A DNA stretch of 64,000 bases, from the NCBI RefSeq assembly GCF_039548895.1, contig NZ_JBCLVG010000002.1, one strand, 5' to 3'. Positions within the stretch are counted from its first letter, which is position 1; each line of letters begins with the position of its first letter. Below are positions 1 to 9,700 of this stretch, one piece after another. The position numbers and the translations under genes were made by a program. The DNA comes from Orlajensenia stereocauli. GTDB lineage: Bacteria > Actinomycetota > Actinomycetes > Actinomycetales > Microbacteriaceae. The notes beneath the pieces were generated by a model, which was not told where the DNA came from, searched no databases, and worked only from the letters and a program-made list of their open reading frames with translations.

Positions 1-1224
1 TCCCGGTCGACGCGCCACATCGGTGCCGGCTCCATCGAGTACCGCCGGGTCATCAACTCGACGCTGATCGTCTTCGGCGCCGGCGGCATGGCCGCCTACT
101 TCCTCGACATCGACGGACTGCAGCGCTACTTCGCGTTCGCCTTCCTGCTCGGGCTTCCCGGCATCATCCTGGAGCGCTACCTGTGGCGGAACTGGCTGGC
201 CGCCCGCCGGCGCGAGGGGCGGATGTCGCACCGCGTGCTGCTCGTCGGGTCCGAGGCATCCGTCACCGCCATGGCACGTGACCTGGCACGGGCTCCGGAG
301 TCCGGCCTCAAGGTCGTCGGCGCCTGCACTCCGAGCGGAGCCGTGGCCGGCGTCATCGAGGGCACCGAGATCCCGGTGTCCGGATCGCTCACCAACCTGC
401 TCGAGTCCCTCGACGCCGTGGAGGCCGACACCGTCGTCATCACCAGCGCGAACGAGATGTCGCCGTCACTGGTGCGGGAGCTCAGCTGGCAGCTCGAGCC
501 GGGGCGGCAGCACCTCGTGGTGGCGCCGAGCCTCACCGACATCGGCGGCCCGCGCCTGCACACGCGGCCCGTCGCCGGGTTGCCGCTCATCCATGTGGAG
601 ACCCCGCGGTACTACGGCGGGAAGCTGTACATCAAGCGCCTCTTCGACATCCTGGCCTCGGGCGCGCTCATCGTGCTCCTGGCGCCGTTCCTCCTCGCCG
701 TGACAGTGGCCGTGCGCCTCAGCACCCCCGGCTCGGTGATCTTCAGGCAGGAGCGCATCGGGCTCCGGGGCGAGAGATTCGACATGCTCAAGTTCCGGTC
801 GATGTACATGGACGCGGAGGACCGCCTCGCCGAGCTCGAGAATGTCGCGCGGAGCGAGGGCAACTCGGTCATGTTCAAGATGAAGAACGACCCGCGCGTC
901 ACGCCGATCGGCGGATTCCTGCGGCGTTTCAGCCTCGACGAGCTTCCCCAGTTGTTCAACGTGTTCCGCGGCACCATGTCGATCGTCGGGCCGAGGCCCC
1001 CGCTCGAGCGGGAGGTCGAGCAGTACGCGCAGCACGTGCACCGTCGCTTCCTCGTGAAGCCGGGCATCACGGGCCTGTGGCAGGTCAGCGGCCGCTCGAA
1101 CCTCAACTGGGACGAGACCGTTCGGCTCGACCTGTACTACGTCGAGAACTGGAACCTCACGGGCGACCTGCTCATCCTCTGGAAGACGGCACGGGCCGTC
1201 CTCGGGAGCGACGGGGCGTACTGA
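1..1224 (+). CDS. Polyprenyl glycosylphosphotransferase (sugar transferase), 3' part
   Basis: The reading frame is open from the first base, so the true start lies outside the window. The product would transfer a sugar phosphate from a nucleotide sugar to undecaprenyl phosphate at the membrane, the first step of exopolysaccharide or capsule assembly. The upstream half resembles the CoA-binding-like domain of WbaP/WcaJ-type enzymes. From about base 628 the catalytic bacterial sugar transferase domain follows: one membrane helix after KRLFDI, then KFRSM, the conserved DELPQL and VGPRPP motifs and KPGITGLWQVSGR. The C-terminus is complete at SDGAY. Family assignment is firm; which sugar is used cannot be read. 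Confidence 0.93.
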   Translation, partial: SRSTRHIGAGSIEYRRVINSTLIVFGAGGMAAYFLDIDGLQRYFAFAFLLGLPGIILERYLWRNWLAARRREGRMSHRVLLVGSEASVTAMARDLARAPESGLKVVGACTPSGAVAGVIEGTEIPVSGSLTNLLESLDAVEADTVVITSANEMSPSLVRELSWQLEPGRQHLVVAPSLTDIGGPRLHTRPVAGLPLIHVETPRYYGGKLYIKRLFDILASGALIVLLAPFLLAVTVAVRLSTPGSVIFRQERIGLRGERFDMLKFRSMYMDAEDRLAELENVARSEGNSVMFKMKNDPRVTPIGGFLRRFSLDELPQLFNVFRGTMSIVGPRPPLEREVEQYAQHVHRRFLVKPGITGLWQVSGRSNLNWDETVRLDLYYVENWNLTGDLLILWKTARAVLGSDGAY

Positions 1225-1378
1225 CTCCTTCCCCTCGGCCATGACTTCTCGCTGTCACGTCCCCCGAACGAGGGGTATCGCGTGTACAGTATCTGCTCAG
1301 AGCAGCGCCGTATCGTAGCGGGTATCCCGGCGTGACCGGGGGAGTGCTCGAGGGATACGACTCGAGGAGGAGTCGAGA

Positions 1379-1555
1379 ATGGCGACAGCAGTCGTGGTGG
1401 GGATCATCGTCGTGTGGACGATCGTGGCATTCGCGACGGCCTTGTTCATCGGCGCGATGATCCGCCGCGCCGACCGCGAACGGCGCATCGTGGTGGAGCC
1501 GGACGGCTCGACCCTCGTCGGCGCCGGGCGCAACTCCGCACCGCGCGTCCACTGA
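1379..1555 (+). CDS. Small single-pass membrane protein, 58 aa, unknown function
   Basis: ATG at 1379 is preceded by a perfect AGGAGG (1365-1370) with an 8-base spacer, which decides the start. The 58-residue product has a hydrophobic segment at about residues 4-27 (VVVGIIVVWTIVAF and on), then a basic stretch (RRADRERR) and a short polar tail. This suggests one membrane helix with the charged tail in the cytoplasm. A possible -10 hexamer TACAGT lies at 1285-1290. I do not recognise the family. It stands alone between the sugar transferase and a terminator, and the strong ribosome binding site is the main evidence that it is expressed. Confidence 0.72.
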   Translation: MATAVVVGIIVVWTIVAFATALFIGAMIRRADRERRIVVEPDGSTLVGAGRNSAPRVH

Positions 1556-1589
1556 TCGGCATCCGCGAGCCTCTTTCGGATACAGCGAA

Positions 1590-1612
1590 GCCCCCTTCCA
1601 GTGGAAGGGGGC
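1590..1612. terminator. Hairpin terminator between the small ORF and tRNA-Pro
   Basis: A perfect 10-bp stem (GCCCCCTTCC at 1590-1599, GGAAGGGGGC at 1603-1612) with loop AGT. It lies between convergent units, the 58-aa gene from the left and tRNA-Pro from the right, so it probably serves both. There is no long T run on either side, as is common in high-GC actinobacteria. Confidence 0.75.
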
Positions 1613-1619
1613 TCATCTG

Positions 1620-1693
1620 TCGGGGTGGCGGGATTCGAACCCACGACCTCCTCGTCCCGAACGAGGCGCGCTACCAAGCTGCGCCACACCCCG
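1620..1693 (-). tRNA. tRNA-Pro (anticodon CGG)
   Basis: On the minus strand the acceptor arm CGGGGTG pairs with CACCCCG. The D arm is present, the anticodon stem CCTCG/CGAGG encloses loop TTCGGGA (anticodon CGG, reading CCG proline codons), and the T arm has GTTCGAATC. The discriminator base is A and no CCA is encoded. Confidence 0.96.
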
Positions 1694-1767
1694 ATGGCCC
1701 GAAGGCCTCACTAAGAATAGCCGATAAAAAGCATCGGGTTGACCAGCGGATGCGGCCGGACCGCGAC

Positions 1768-2754
1768 TCAGCGCTCGTTCTCAGGCACCAGCGTCAGGAG
1801 GGTCGCCTCGGGCGGGCAGGCGAAACGCACCGGGGCGTAGATCGAGGTGCCGAGGCCTGCGGAGACGTTGAGGTAGGCGTTGCGCATGCCGTGCCACCAG
1901 AGGCTCAGCCCCTTGACCTGCCTGCGCGGGATGTCGCAATTGGTCACCAGTGCGCCGAATCCGGGCACGCAGACCTGGCCGCCGTGGGTATGGCCGGCCA
2001 GGATGAGCTGGGCTCCATGGTTCACGAAGGAGTTGAGCACCCGCTGGTACGGCGCGTGCGTGACGCCGACCGAGACCGTCGCGCGACTGGCCGGGGCGTC
2101 GCCGCGGTCGGGCCAGGTCTCGTCGCCGAGAGGGTCGTCGGCGCGCAGCTCATCGATGGCACGGGCGATGAGCTCGGGGCGGTCGAGCTTCTTGTGCGGA
2201 TCGTCGACCCCGAAGAACTCGAAGTGGGTCCCGGCGATGTCGGCCGAGCCCGCTGCGTTGTTGAGATCCACCCAGCCCAGGCTGTCGAAGAACTCGAGGA
2301 GGGCCGCCGTGTCGAGCTTCTCGGCACGGCCGGTGTGCTTCGACGGGCCGGAGAAGTAGCGCAGCGGATTCTTGACGACCGGGCCGTAGTAGTCGTTGGA
2401 ACCGTTGACGAAGACGCCGGGAATCCCGGCGAACCGTTCGAAGGCGTGCCGGATCCCGTCTATGCCATCTCGATGACCGAGGTTGTCGCCGGTGTCGACG
2501 ATCAGGTCGGGCTGCAGGTCGGCGAGGGAGCGCACCCACTCCTGCTTGTCACGCTGCCACGGTGCCATGTGGAGATCGGACAGGTGCAGCACCCGGATCG
2601 GCTTCGACCCGACGGGCAGTACCGGAACCCGCACCTCGCGCAGGGTCCACATGGTGCGCTCGACGAGCGTGCCCCAGGCCAGTGCGGCGAGAGCCGCCGC
2701 TGCCGTCAGAGTGACGGCAGCGGCGGCTCCCGAGCGAGCGGAGGATGATGCCAC
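1768..2754 (-). CDS. Membrane-anchored metallophosphoesterase
   Basis: A calcineurin-like phosphoesterase of 328 residues. A hydrophobic N-terminus (about residues 9-29) should anchor it in the membrane. The metal-binding signature follows in order: HLSDLH (57-62), DTGDN (87-91), GSND (118-121) and GHTHGGQ near residue 260. The GTG start is 2 bases after the stop of the upstream penicillin-binding protein gene, so the two are co-transcribed and probably translationally coupled. The same pair, PASTA-type PBP then phosphoesterase, is conserved in mycobacteria. The substrate is unknown; the context suggests work at the cell envelope. Confidence 0.93.
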   Translation of the reverse strand: MASSSARSGAAAAVTLTAAAALAALAWGTLVERTMWTLREVRVPVLPVGSKPIRVLHLSDLHMAPWQRDKQEWVRSLADLQPDLIVDTGDNLGHRDGIDGIRHAFERFAGIPGVFVNGSNDYYGPVVKNPLRYFSGPSKHTGRAEKLDTAALLEFFDSLGWVDLNNAAGSADIAGTHFEFFGVDDPHKKLDRPELIARAIDELRADDPLGDETWPDRGDAPASRATVSVGVTHAPYQRVLNSFVNHGAQLILAGHTHGGQVCVPGFGALVTNCDIPRRQVKGLSLWWHGMRNAYLNVSAGLGTSIYAPVRFACPPEATLLTLVPENER

Positions 2755-2756
2755 CG

Positions 2757-5336
2757 CTAGCCCTTGCCCGGCTTGTCGGACTTGAGCTTCCCGATGGTGA
2801 TGGTGACCTGCGATCCGGGCTTGACACCCGCCCCGGCACCGGGATCGCTGGACTGCACCAGGCCGACCTGCTTCGGGTCCGTCACGGCGACGTCGGCGGT
2901 CTTGACCGAGAACGAGCCCTTGAGCTGGCCCTTCGCGTCGGCCTCGGAGAGCCCGACGACGTTCGGCATCAGCACCATCGATCCGTTCGAGGTGTATGCG
3001 GTCACGAGCGAGCCGCGCGGGGCGCTGCCCGTCGGGTTCGTCCCGGTCACCTGGCCGGCCGGCAGCTCGGAATCCTGCACACCGCCATCGGCGAAGCCGA
3101 ATCCGGCACTCTCGATGAGTTGCTCCGCCTCGGAGATCGACTTGCCGCGCACGTCGGGAACCGTGGCGACGACGGTCTTCAGCGACGACGGATCGGCATC
3201 CGGGAACGCATCTCCGCCGTACTTCGCGTTGGCGACAGACATGATGCGCGGCCAGATCTGGTGGCGGATGACTGCGGCCTGCGTGCCGTTGAAGTAGGTC
3301 TGGCGCAGGTTGACGTGGCCGCTGGCGTTGTAGACGCCGACGGTCGTGGCGACCTTGGTGCTCGCGCCGCTCATCCAGGTGGCTTCGGCGTCATCCGTGG
3401 TACCGGTCTTGCCGATCATCGGAACCTGGGGGTAGGTGCGCGAGTTCGACGACGAACCCGTTCCGCCCGTCATCACGCGCTGCATGGCGTACGCCATGGC
3501 CGCGGTGACCTTGGGGTCGACGGACTGGGCGCAGTCGGCCGACGGCGGGGTGAGGGCGGTGCCGTCCTGCAGTACGACCTTGTCGATCACGATCGGCTTG
3601 CAGACGGTGCCGCTGGCGGCGACGCCCGCGAAGGCCTCGGCCATGGTGACCGGTGCGATCTCGTTCGTACCGAGGATGGAGGCGGGTCCCTGCTGCAGTT
3701 CATCGCCGTCGGCGCGGTGGACACCGAACGACTCGGCGGTCTGGCGGATGCCGCAGAGGTCGAGCTGCTTCGCCATCGCGACGAAGCCGGTGTTCTCGGA
3801 GTTCTGGGTGTTGTAGAGCGCGGTCCAGGTGCCGCCGTTTCCACCCTCGTCATTCACGGGGCTCCATCCGGGCACCGAGATCGGTCCGTTGCAGGAGTCG
3901 TTGAACGTGCCCCAGTCGGAGCGACGGTAGGCGTTCACGTACTCGTTGAGGGAGTGACCCTCCTTGATCCACTCGCCGAGGGTGAAGATCTTGTAGGTCG
4001 AGCCGGGCTGGAAGCCGCTCGATCCGCCGTAGTCGAAGTCGGTGTTGAAGTTCACCGCGCTGGACTGCGGGTCGGCCGCGAGTACCTCGGGGTCGTTCGA
4101 GTAGGCCTTGTTCTGTGCCATGGCGAGTACGCGACCGGTGCCCGGCTGCACCGATACGGCGCTGGCGCCGATGTCCATGCTGGGGTCGGAGCGGGGCACG
4201 GTCTCGTTGATCGCCTGCTCGGCCGCAGCCTGGAGGTCGAGGTCGAGCGTCGTGTAGATGTCGAGGCCGCCCTGCTTCAGGAGCTTCAGGCGGGCCTCTT
4301 CGGTCTCACCGAACGCGGAGTTGTTCGCGATGGTCCAGTAGACGTAGTCGCAGAAGAATCCGGCGCCACCTGCAGTGGCGCACCCGGTGCTCGGCTCCTT
4401 GATCGAGGGCGCGATGGGCTCCTTGATCGCGGCGTCGTGCTCCTCCTGCGTGATCTTCTTGTACTGCAGCATCGAGTCGAGGATGTAGTCGCGACGTTCC
4501 TTCGTGGCGGCGTAGGGCACGACCTCGCCGTCGACGACGGTGTTCGCCCCGTTGGACTCGGAGTCCGGCTTGTCGAGGCGGAACTTCTCCGGGTTGTTGA
4601 CGATGGCGAGCAGGGCTGCGGCCTGCGTGAGCGTCAGGTCCTTCGCGCTGGTGCCACCGAAGTAGTACTGCGCTGCGGACTGGATGCCGTAGACGCGTCC
4701 GCCGAAACCGGCGATGTTCAGGTAGCCCTTGAGGATGTCGTCCTTGGAGTACTTCTTCTCGACGCCGATGGCGAGTCGCATCTCCTTGAGCTTGCGGTCT
4801 GGGGTGGGGTCGGTCGCCTCGGCGTAGGCGGCCTGCATCTCCTCCTCCGTCTTCGCGGCGGCTTCAGCCTTCTGCACGAGGACGTTCTTCACGTACTGCT
4901 GCGTGATGCTCGATCCTCCCTGCGTCGCTCCTCCGAGCACGTAGGTGGAGATCATCGCGCGGGCGGTGCCCTGTACGTCGATACCGCCGTGTTCGTAGTA
5001 GCGCGGATCCTCGCCGGCGACCGCAGCGTCCTTCGCATACTGCGAGATGTCGTCCCAGCTGACCTCCTCGCGGTCCTGATCGAAGAACGACGCGAGAAGG
5101 TAGGGGTTGCCGTCGTTCTGGACAGCGAACACGTTCGTCTTCTGGGCGAGTTCGTCGATCTCGAGGTAGCTCGGCAGGTTCTCGAACATGTTGATGCCGC
5201 TGGTGGCGGCCATGCCGCTGACGGCGATGGCTGGGGTCACTGCGGCTGTCACGAGGACGCCGGCCGCGACGCTCATGCCGACGAAGGCCAGGAAGCCTCC
5301 GAGCACGCCGCTGGTCGTTCGTTTTTGGGCAGACAT
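2757..5336 (-). CDS. ponA: Bifunctional penicillin-binding protein (PonA2-like) with PASTA domains
   Basis: A class A PBP of 859 residues that polymerises lipid II and cross-links peptidoglycan. It has an N-terminal membrane anchor (about 10-45) and a GT51 transglycosylase domain with GEDPRYYEHGG (108-118) and GGSSITQQ (140-147). The transpeptidase domain has the serine motif STYK (about 445), SEN (about 510) and KTGT (about 642). Two C-terminal PASTA repeats (about 685-859, starting VPDVRGKS and MPNVVGLS) should sense muropeptides or beta-lactams. I chose ATG 5336 because a -10 hexamer TAAGCT lies 7 bases upstream, so the mRNA is probably leaderless. An in-frame start at 5501 would add 55 unrelated residues. 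Confidence 0.96.
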   Translation of the reverse strand: MSAQKRTTSGVLGGFLAFVGMSVAAGVLVTAAVTPAIAVSGMAATSGINMFENLPSYLEIDELAQKTNVFAVQNDGNPYLLASFFDQDREEVSWDDISQYAKDAAVAGEDPRYYEHGGIDVQGTARAMISTYVLGGATQGGSSITQQYVKNVLVQKAEAAAKTEEEMQAAYAEATDPTPDRKLKEMRLAIGVEKKYSKDDILKGYLNIAGFGGRVYGIQSAAQYYFGGTSAKDLTLTQAAALLAIVNNPEKFRLDKPDSESNGANTVVDGEVVPYAATKERRDYILDSMLQYKKITQEEHDAAIKEPIAPSIKEPSTGCATAGGAGFFCDYVYWTIANNSAFGETEEARLKLLKQGGLDIYTTLDLDLQAAAEQAINETVPRSDPSMDIGASAVSVQPGTGRVLAMAQNKAYSNDPEVLAADPQSSAVNFNTDFDYGGSSGFQPGSTYKIFTLGEWIKEGHSLNEYVNAYRRSDWGTFNDSCNGPISVPGWSPVNDEGGNGGTWTALYNTQNSENTGFVAMAKQLDLCGIRQTAESFGVHRADGDELQQGPASILGTNEIAPVTMAEAFAGVAASGTVCKPIVIDKVVLQDGTALTPPSADCAQSVDPKVTAAMAYAMQRVMTGGTGSSSNSRTYPQVPMIGKTGTTDDAEATWMSGASTKVATTVGVYNASGHVNLRQTYFNGTQAAVIRHQIWPRIMSVANAKYGGDAFPDADPSSLKTVVATVPDVRGKSISEAEQLIESAGFGFADGGVQDSELPAGQVTGTNPTGSAPRGSLVTAYTSNGSMVLMPNVVGLSEADAKGQLKGSFSVKTADVAVTDPKQVGLVQSSDPGAGAGVKPGSQVTITIGKLKSDKPGKG

Positions 5337-5459
5337 ATAGTTGAGCTTAAGGGAGCAAGCTGGCAAAGTGCTCAGCCGGCGCTGAGCGCCGCCCTCGAGA
5401 TCGAGCGGCTCCAGCGGCCGGTCTCCACCCCCACTCTCCCGCCTCGTCGAAGGAGCATC

Positions 5460-5687
5460 ATGCCCACCTGGGAATACGTCACCACTCCGCTCATGATCCA
5501 CAGCACCGCTGCGATCCTCAACAACTGGGGATCAGAGGGGTGGGAGCTCGTGCAGGTCGTCAGCGGACCCGAGGGTGGCCTCGTCGCCTACCTCAAGCGT
5601 CCTGTCGGCGGGGAGGCCTCCGGTGCTGCTGCCGCCGGTGCGTCGGCTTCGGCATCCGCCGCCTCGGCATTCGAGGGCGGCAACTGA
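5460..5687 (+). CDS. DUF4177 domain small protein
   Basis: The 75-residue product begins with the DUF4177 pattern (WEYVTTPL, NNWGSEGWELVQV) and ends in an Ala/Ser-rich tail of about 25 residues. AAGGAG (5450-5455) precedes ATG 5460. Its TGA shares the A with the ATG of the next gene (TGATG), so it is translationally coupled to the RidA-like gene. This pair next to ponA and near acs is known from other actinobacteria. No biochemical function is established for the family. The upstream gap to ponA holds a 7-bp hairpin at 5370-5387 (GCTCAGC, loop CGGC, GCTGAGC). Confidence 0.88.
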   Translation: MPTWEYVTTPLMIHSTAAILNNWGSEGWELVQVVSGPEGGLVAYLKRPVGGEASGAAAAGASASASAASAFEGGN

Positions 5688-6157
5688 TGTCGCAGGTCGC
5701 AGACCGCCTCGCCGAGCTCGGGATCACCCTGCCGGCCGTCGCGGCGCCCGTCGCCGCCTACGTCCCCGCCATGATCAGTGGCAACCTGGTCTTCACGTCA
5801 GGTCAGCTGCCCTTCACCGAGGGAGTCCTCCCGGCCACCGGAAAGGTGGGCGATGGAGACGGCCTCGTGTCGGCGACGGATGCGAAGGCCTATGCAGCCA
5901 CGTGCATCCTGAACGCGCTCGCGGCCGCCGAGTCCGTCATCGGCTCCCTCGACCGCGTCACCCAGGTCGTGAAGGTCACGGGCTTCGTCGCCTCGGACCC
6001 GTCGTTCACCGGCCAGCCCGGAGTCATCAACGGGGCGTCGGAGCTGCTCGGCGAGATCTTCGGCGCAGCCGGAAATCACTCGCGTTCAGCCGTCGGAGTC
6101 GCCGTGCTCCCGCTCGACGCCCCCGTCGAGGTGGAGCTCGTCCTGTCCTTCGCGTAG
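5687..6157 (+). CDS. RidA/YjgF-family protein
   Basis: 156 residues, near the usual RidA length, beginning MSQVADRLAELGI. RidA proteins hydrolyse reactive enamine/imine intermediates released by PLP enzymes. The features visible are VFTSGQLPF in the first third and a conserved-type core with NALAAAESVIGSLDRV, VKVTGFVAS and the C-terminal VEVELVLSFA. The ATG overlaps the stop of the DUF4177 gene. The classical RidA arginine that binds the substrate carboxylate is not obvious (the region reads GNHSRSAVGV), which fits the divergent actinobacterial subgroup, so deaminase activity is not assured. Confidence 0.88.
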   Translation: MSQVADRLAELGITLPAVAAPVAAYVPAMISGNLVFTSGQLPFTEGVLPATGKVGDGDGLVSATDAKAYAATCILNALAAAESVIGSLDRVTQVVKVTGFVASDPSFTGQPGVINGASELLGEIFGAAGNHSRSAVGVAVLPLDAPVEVELVLSFA

Positions 6158-6171
6158 CCGCGGGCACGCGA

Positions 6172-6209
6172 TTCGGCCCACCCACTCCGTCTGGAGGGGG
6201 TGGGCCGAA
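6172..6209. terminator. Bidirectional hairpin terminator
   Basis: Arms of 17 bases (6172/3-6188 and 6193-6209) with one internal mismatch and loop GTCT form a GC-rich hairpin. It lies between the convergent RidA-like gene and acs and can end both transcripts. Confidence 0.8.
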
Positions 6210-6226
6210 CTGCGTCGTGCGTGAGG

Positions 6227-8173
<1,947 letters not shown>

Positions 8174-8384
8174 TGCTTCTCTGTCGCTCCTTCGCGAGTG
8201 GCCTGCGTGATCCCGCCGGTGCTGCACCGGCTGCGGATTCGCAACGATACCGCGTTCGACGGATGCCCAGCCGCGTGCGCGTCGAACGGATGGACGGCAC
8301 CGCAAGGGCCTGCTCGGATGAGCACGAGATGAGCTCCCGATGAGAGTTTTTGCTCATGTCCACAGAAATGAGGACACGCGGGCT

Positions 8385-8412
8385 TTGCGCAATGGATTCT
8401 GTGCCGTAGACT
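8385..8412 (+). promoter_or_regulatory. Promoter of the 6C RNA
   Basis: TTGCGC (8385-8390), a 16-base spacer and TAGACT (8407-8412) form a housekeeping-type promoter pointing at the hairpins of the RNA, with a predicted transcript start near 8419. Confidence 0.6.
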
Positions 8413-8418
8413 TTCCAT

Positions 8419-8523
8419 GCGCCTGAAAGCTTTTTCGGGTTCGTGATGCGGAGCGATTCCCCCCAATCCCCGTATCACTGAGGCGGCACCTGTTCCCCCC
8501 AATAGGTGCCGCCCCTTCTTTTT
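8419..8523 (+). ncRNA. 6C small RNA
   Basis: Two stem-loops each show a run of exactly six C in the loop. In the first (8443-8478, stem GTGATGCGG with CCGTATCAC) the run is 8459-8464. In the second (8482-8513, stem GGCGGCACCT with AGGTGCCGCC) it is 8495-8500. Paired C6 loops are the defining trait of the actinobacterial 6C RNA (called B11 in Mycobacterium), which base-pairs with G-rich mRNA regions and affects growth and replication genes. A promoter precedes it and a T-rich terminator ends it. Its place just upstream of a tad-like pilus cluster is also, as far as I recall, where the mycobacterial copy lies. The 5' end is inferred. Confidence 0.85.
8482..8523 (+). terminator. Rho-independent terminator of the 6C RNA
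   Basis: The second 6C hairpin (10-bp perfect stem) is followed at once by CCTTCTTTTT (8514-8523), a clear U-tract and rare in this GC-rich sequence. It acts on the plus strand and should isolate the pilus genes from the RNA. Confidence 0.88.
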
Positions 8524-8561
8524 AACTCGCGGAGACGGCCGGTCTCCTCCCCGCCCGCACA

Positions 8562-8601
8562 TGTACCCCGATGAGTCCACCGTCGCGATCTGTACCCCGA
8601 T
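8562..8601 (+). promoter_or_regulatory. Direct repeat TGTACCCCGAT in the tadA promoter region
   Basis: The 11-mer TGTACCCCGAT occurs at 8562-8572 and again at 8591-8601, 29 bases apart. The second copy sits where the -35 region of the tadA promoter should be (-10 TAGATT at 8620-8625, 7 bases before ATG 8633). The arrangement suggests a binding site for a dimeric or cooperatively acting regulator. A short palindrome (GGAGAC/GTCTCC, 8531-8547) lies just before. No regulator is known. Confidence 0.45.
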
Positions 8602-8632
8602 CGGCGGCGATCGGTAGCCTAGATTCGCTCGG

Positions 8633-9700
8633 ATGGATGAGCCGTTCGTCGCAGTGCCGGTGCTGCAGGCGGCGCGCACAGACCCGGAAGCAGGGGGCGA
8701 CGGCGCCGACGACGGCGAGCAGGGGCACGGACGCCACCGGTTCGTCGAGGGCGAGCACGGTCCCCCACTCGTGCCCGTCGACCGAGGGGCCCTCGGGCCG
8801 CTCGCCCCGTTCGCGACCGACGAGGTGAGCGACCTCCTCGTGAACGGCGCAGCGGGCCTCTGGGTCGACGCCGGTCGGGGCCTGAGACGCGACTCGGAGT
8901 GGGAACTGGGTGAACGCGAGGTGCGCGATCTGGCCGTTCGCCTCGTCGCGAGCGGCGGACGACACGTCGACGAGGCTCATCCCTGCGTCGATGTGAGGCT
9001 CGGAGGGGGTATCAGGGTGCACGTGGCGCTCCCACCCATCTCGACGACGGGCACTCTGATCTCGGTGCGCATCCCGCGTGGCGATCACGCCGATCTCGCC
9101 TCCCTGCGCCGTGCGGGCATGATCGACGCTGCCCAGGAACGCGAACTGGTCGCCGTGGTGCGGCGGCGCGAGAACGTGCTCATCACAGGAGCTGCCGGAG
9201 TCGGCAAGACCACACTGCTGGCGGCGCTGCTGTCGTCGGCGCCCTCCCACGAGCGCATCGTGGTCGTCGAGGACGTCGCCGAACTGCGGGTACGGCATCA
9301 GCACGTCGTCGGTCTCGAGGCACGCCAGGCCAACGTCGAGGGTGCCGGACACGTCGGCCTCGACTCGCTGGTCCGCGAAGCCCTGCGGATGCGGCCGGAC
9401 AGGTTGATCCTCGGCGAGTGCCGCGGAGCCGAGCTCCGTGAGCTGCTGACCGCCCTCAACACCGGCCACGACGGTGGAGCGGGAACGCTGCACGCCAACT
9501 CCCTCGCCGACGTTCCCGCCCGCATCGAGGCTCTCGGTGCGCTCGCCGGCATGGACGATCGCGCCGTCGCTCGGCAGACTGTGAGTGCGATCGGCCTCGT
9601 GCTGCATCTCGAGCGTTCCGACGGTGTACGGCGCCTGGCCCAGGTCGGTCGCTTCGCCACCGCCGGCGATGGCCGCCTCGCGATAGTCGCAGTCGGATGA
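8633..9700 (+). CDS. tadA: TadA/CpaF-like pilus assembly or secretion ATPase
   Basis: 355 residues. A GspE/VirB11-type ATPase that should power a Flp/tad-like pilus or secretion apparatus at the inner membrane face. It has an N-terminal variable region, DLLVNGAAGLWVDAG typical of the CpaF N-domain, Walker A GAAGVGKTT (about 186-194), then RMRPDRLILGECRG (about 250-262) with the acidic Walker B and the arginines of the family, and GTLHANS. The start ATG 8633 is supported by a -10 TAGATT 7 bases upstream, giving a leaderless mRNA. Its stop overlaps the next gene's ATG by 4 bases. The septum-site ATPase gene often upstream of this cluster is not here. Confidence 0.92.
   Translation: MDEPFVAVPVLQAARTDPEAGGDGADDGEQGHGRHRFVEGEHGPPLVPVDRGALGPLAPFATDEVSDLLVNGAAGLWVDAGRGLRRDSEWELGEREVRDLAVRLVASGGRHVDEAHPCVDVRLGGGIRVHVALPPISTTGTLISVRIPRGDHADLASLRRAGMIDAAQERELVAVVRRRENVLITGAAGVGKTTLLAALLSSAPSHERIVVVEDVAELRVRHQHVVGLEARQANVEGAGHVGLDSLVREALRMRPDRLILGECRGAELRELLTALNTGHDGGAGTLHANSLADVPARIEALGALAGMDDRAVARQTVSAIGLVLHLERSDGVRRLAQVGRFATAGDGRLAIVAVG

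Noticed and set aside
2745..5687. A 980-codon open frame antisense to ponA
   Set aside because: GC-rich codon use leaves long stop-free antisense frames. Its translation has no domain and only its last 75 codons, the DUF4177 gene, are real.
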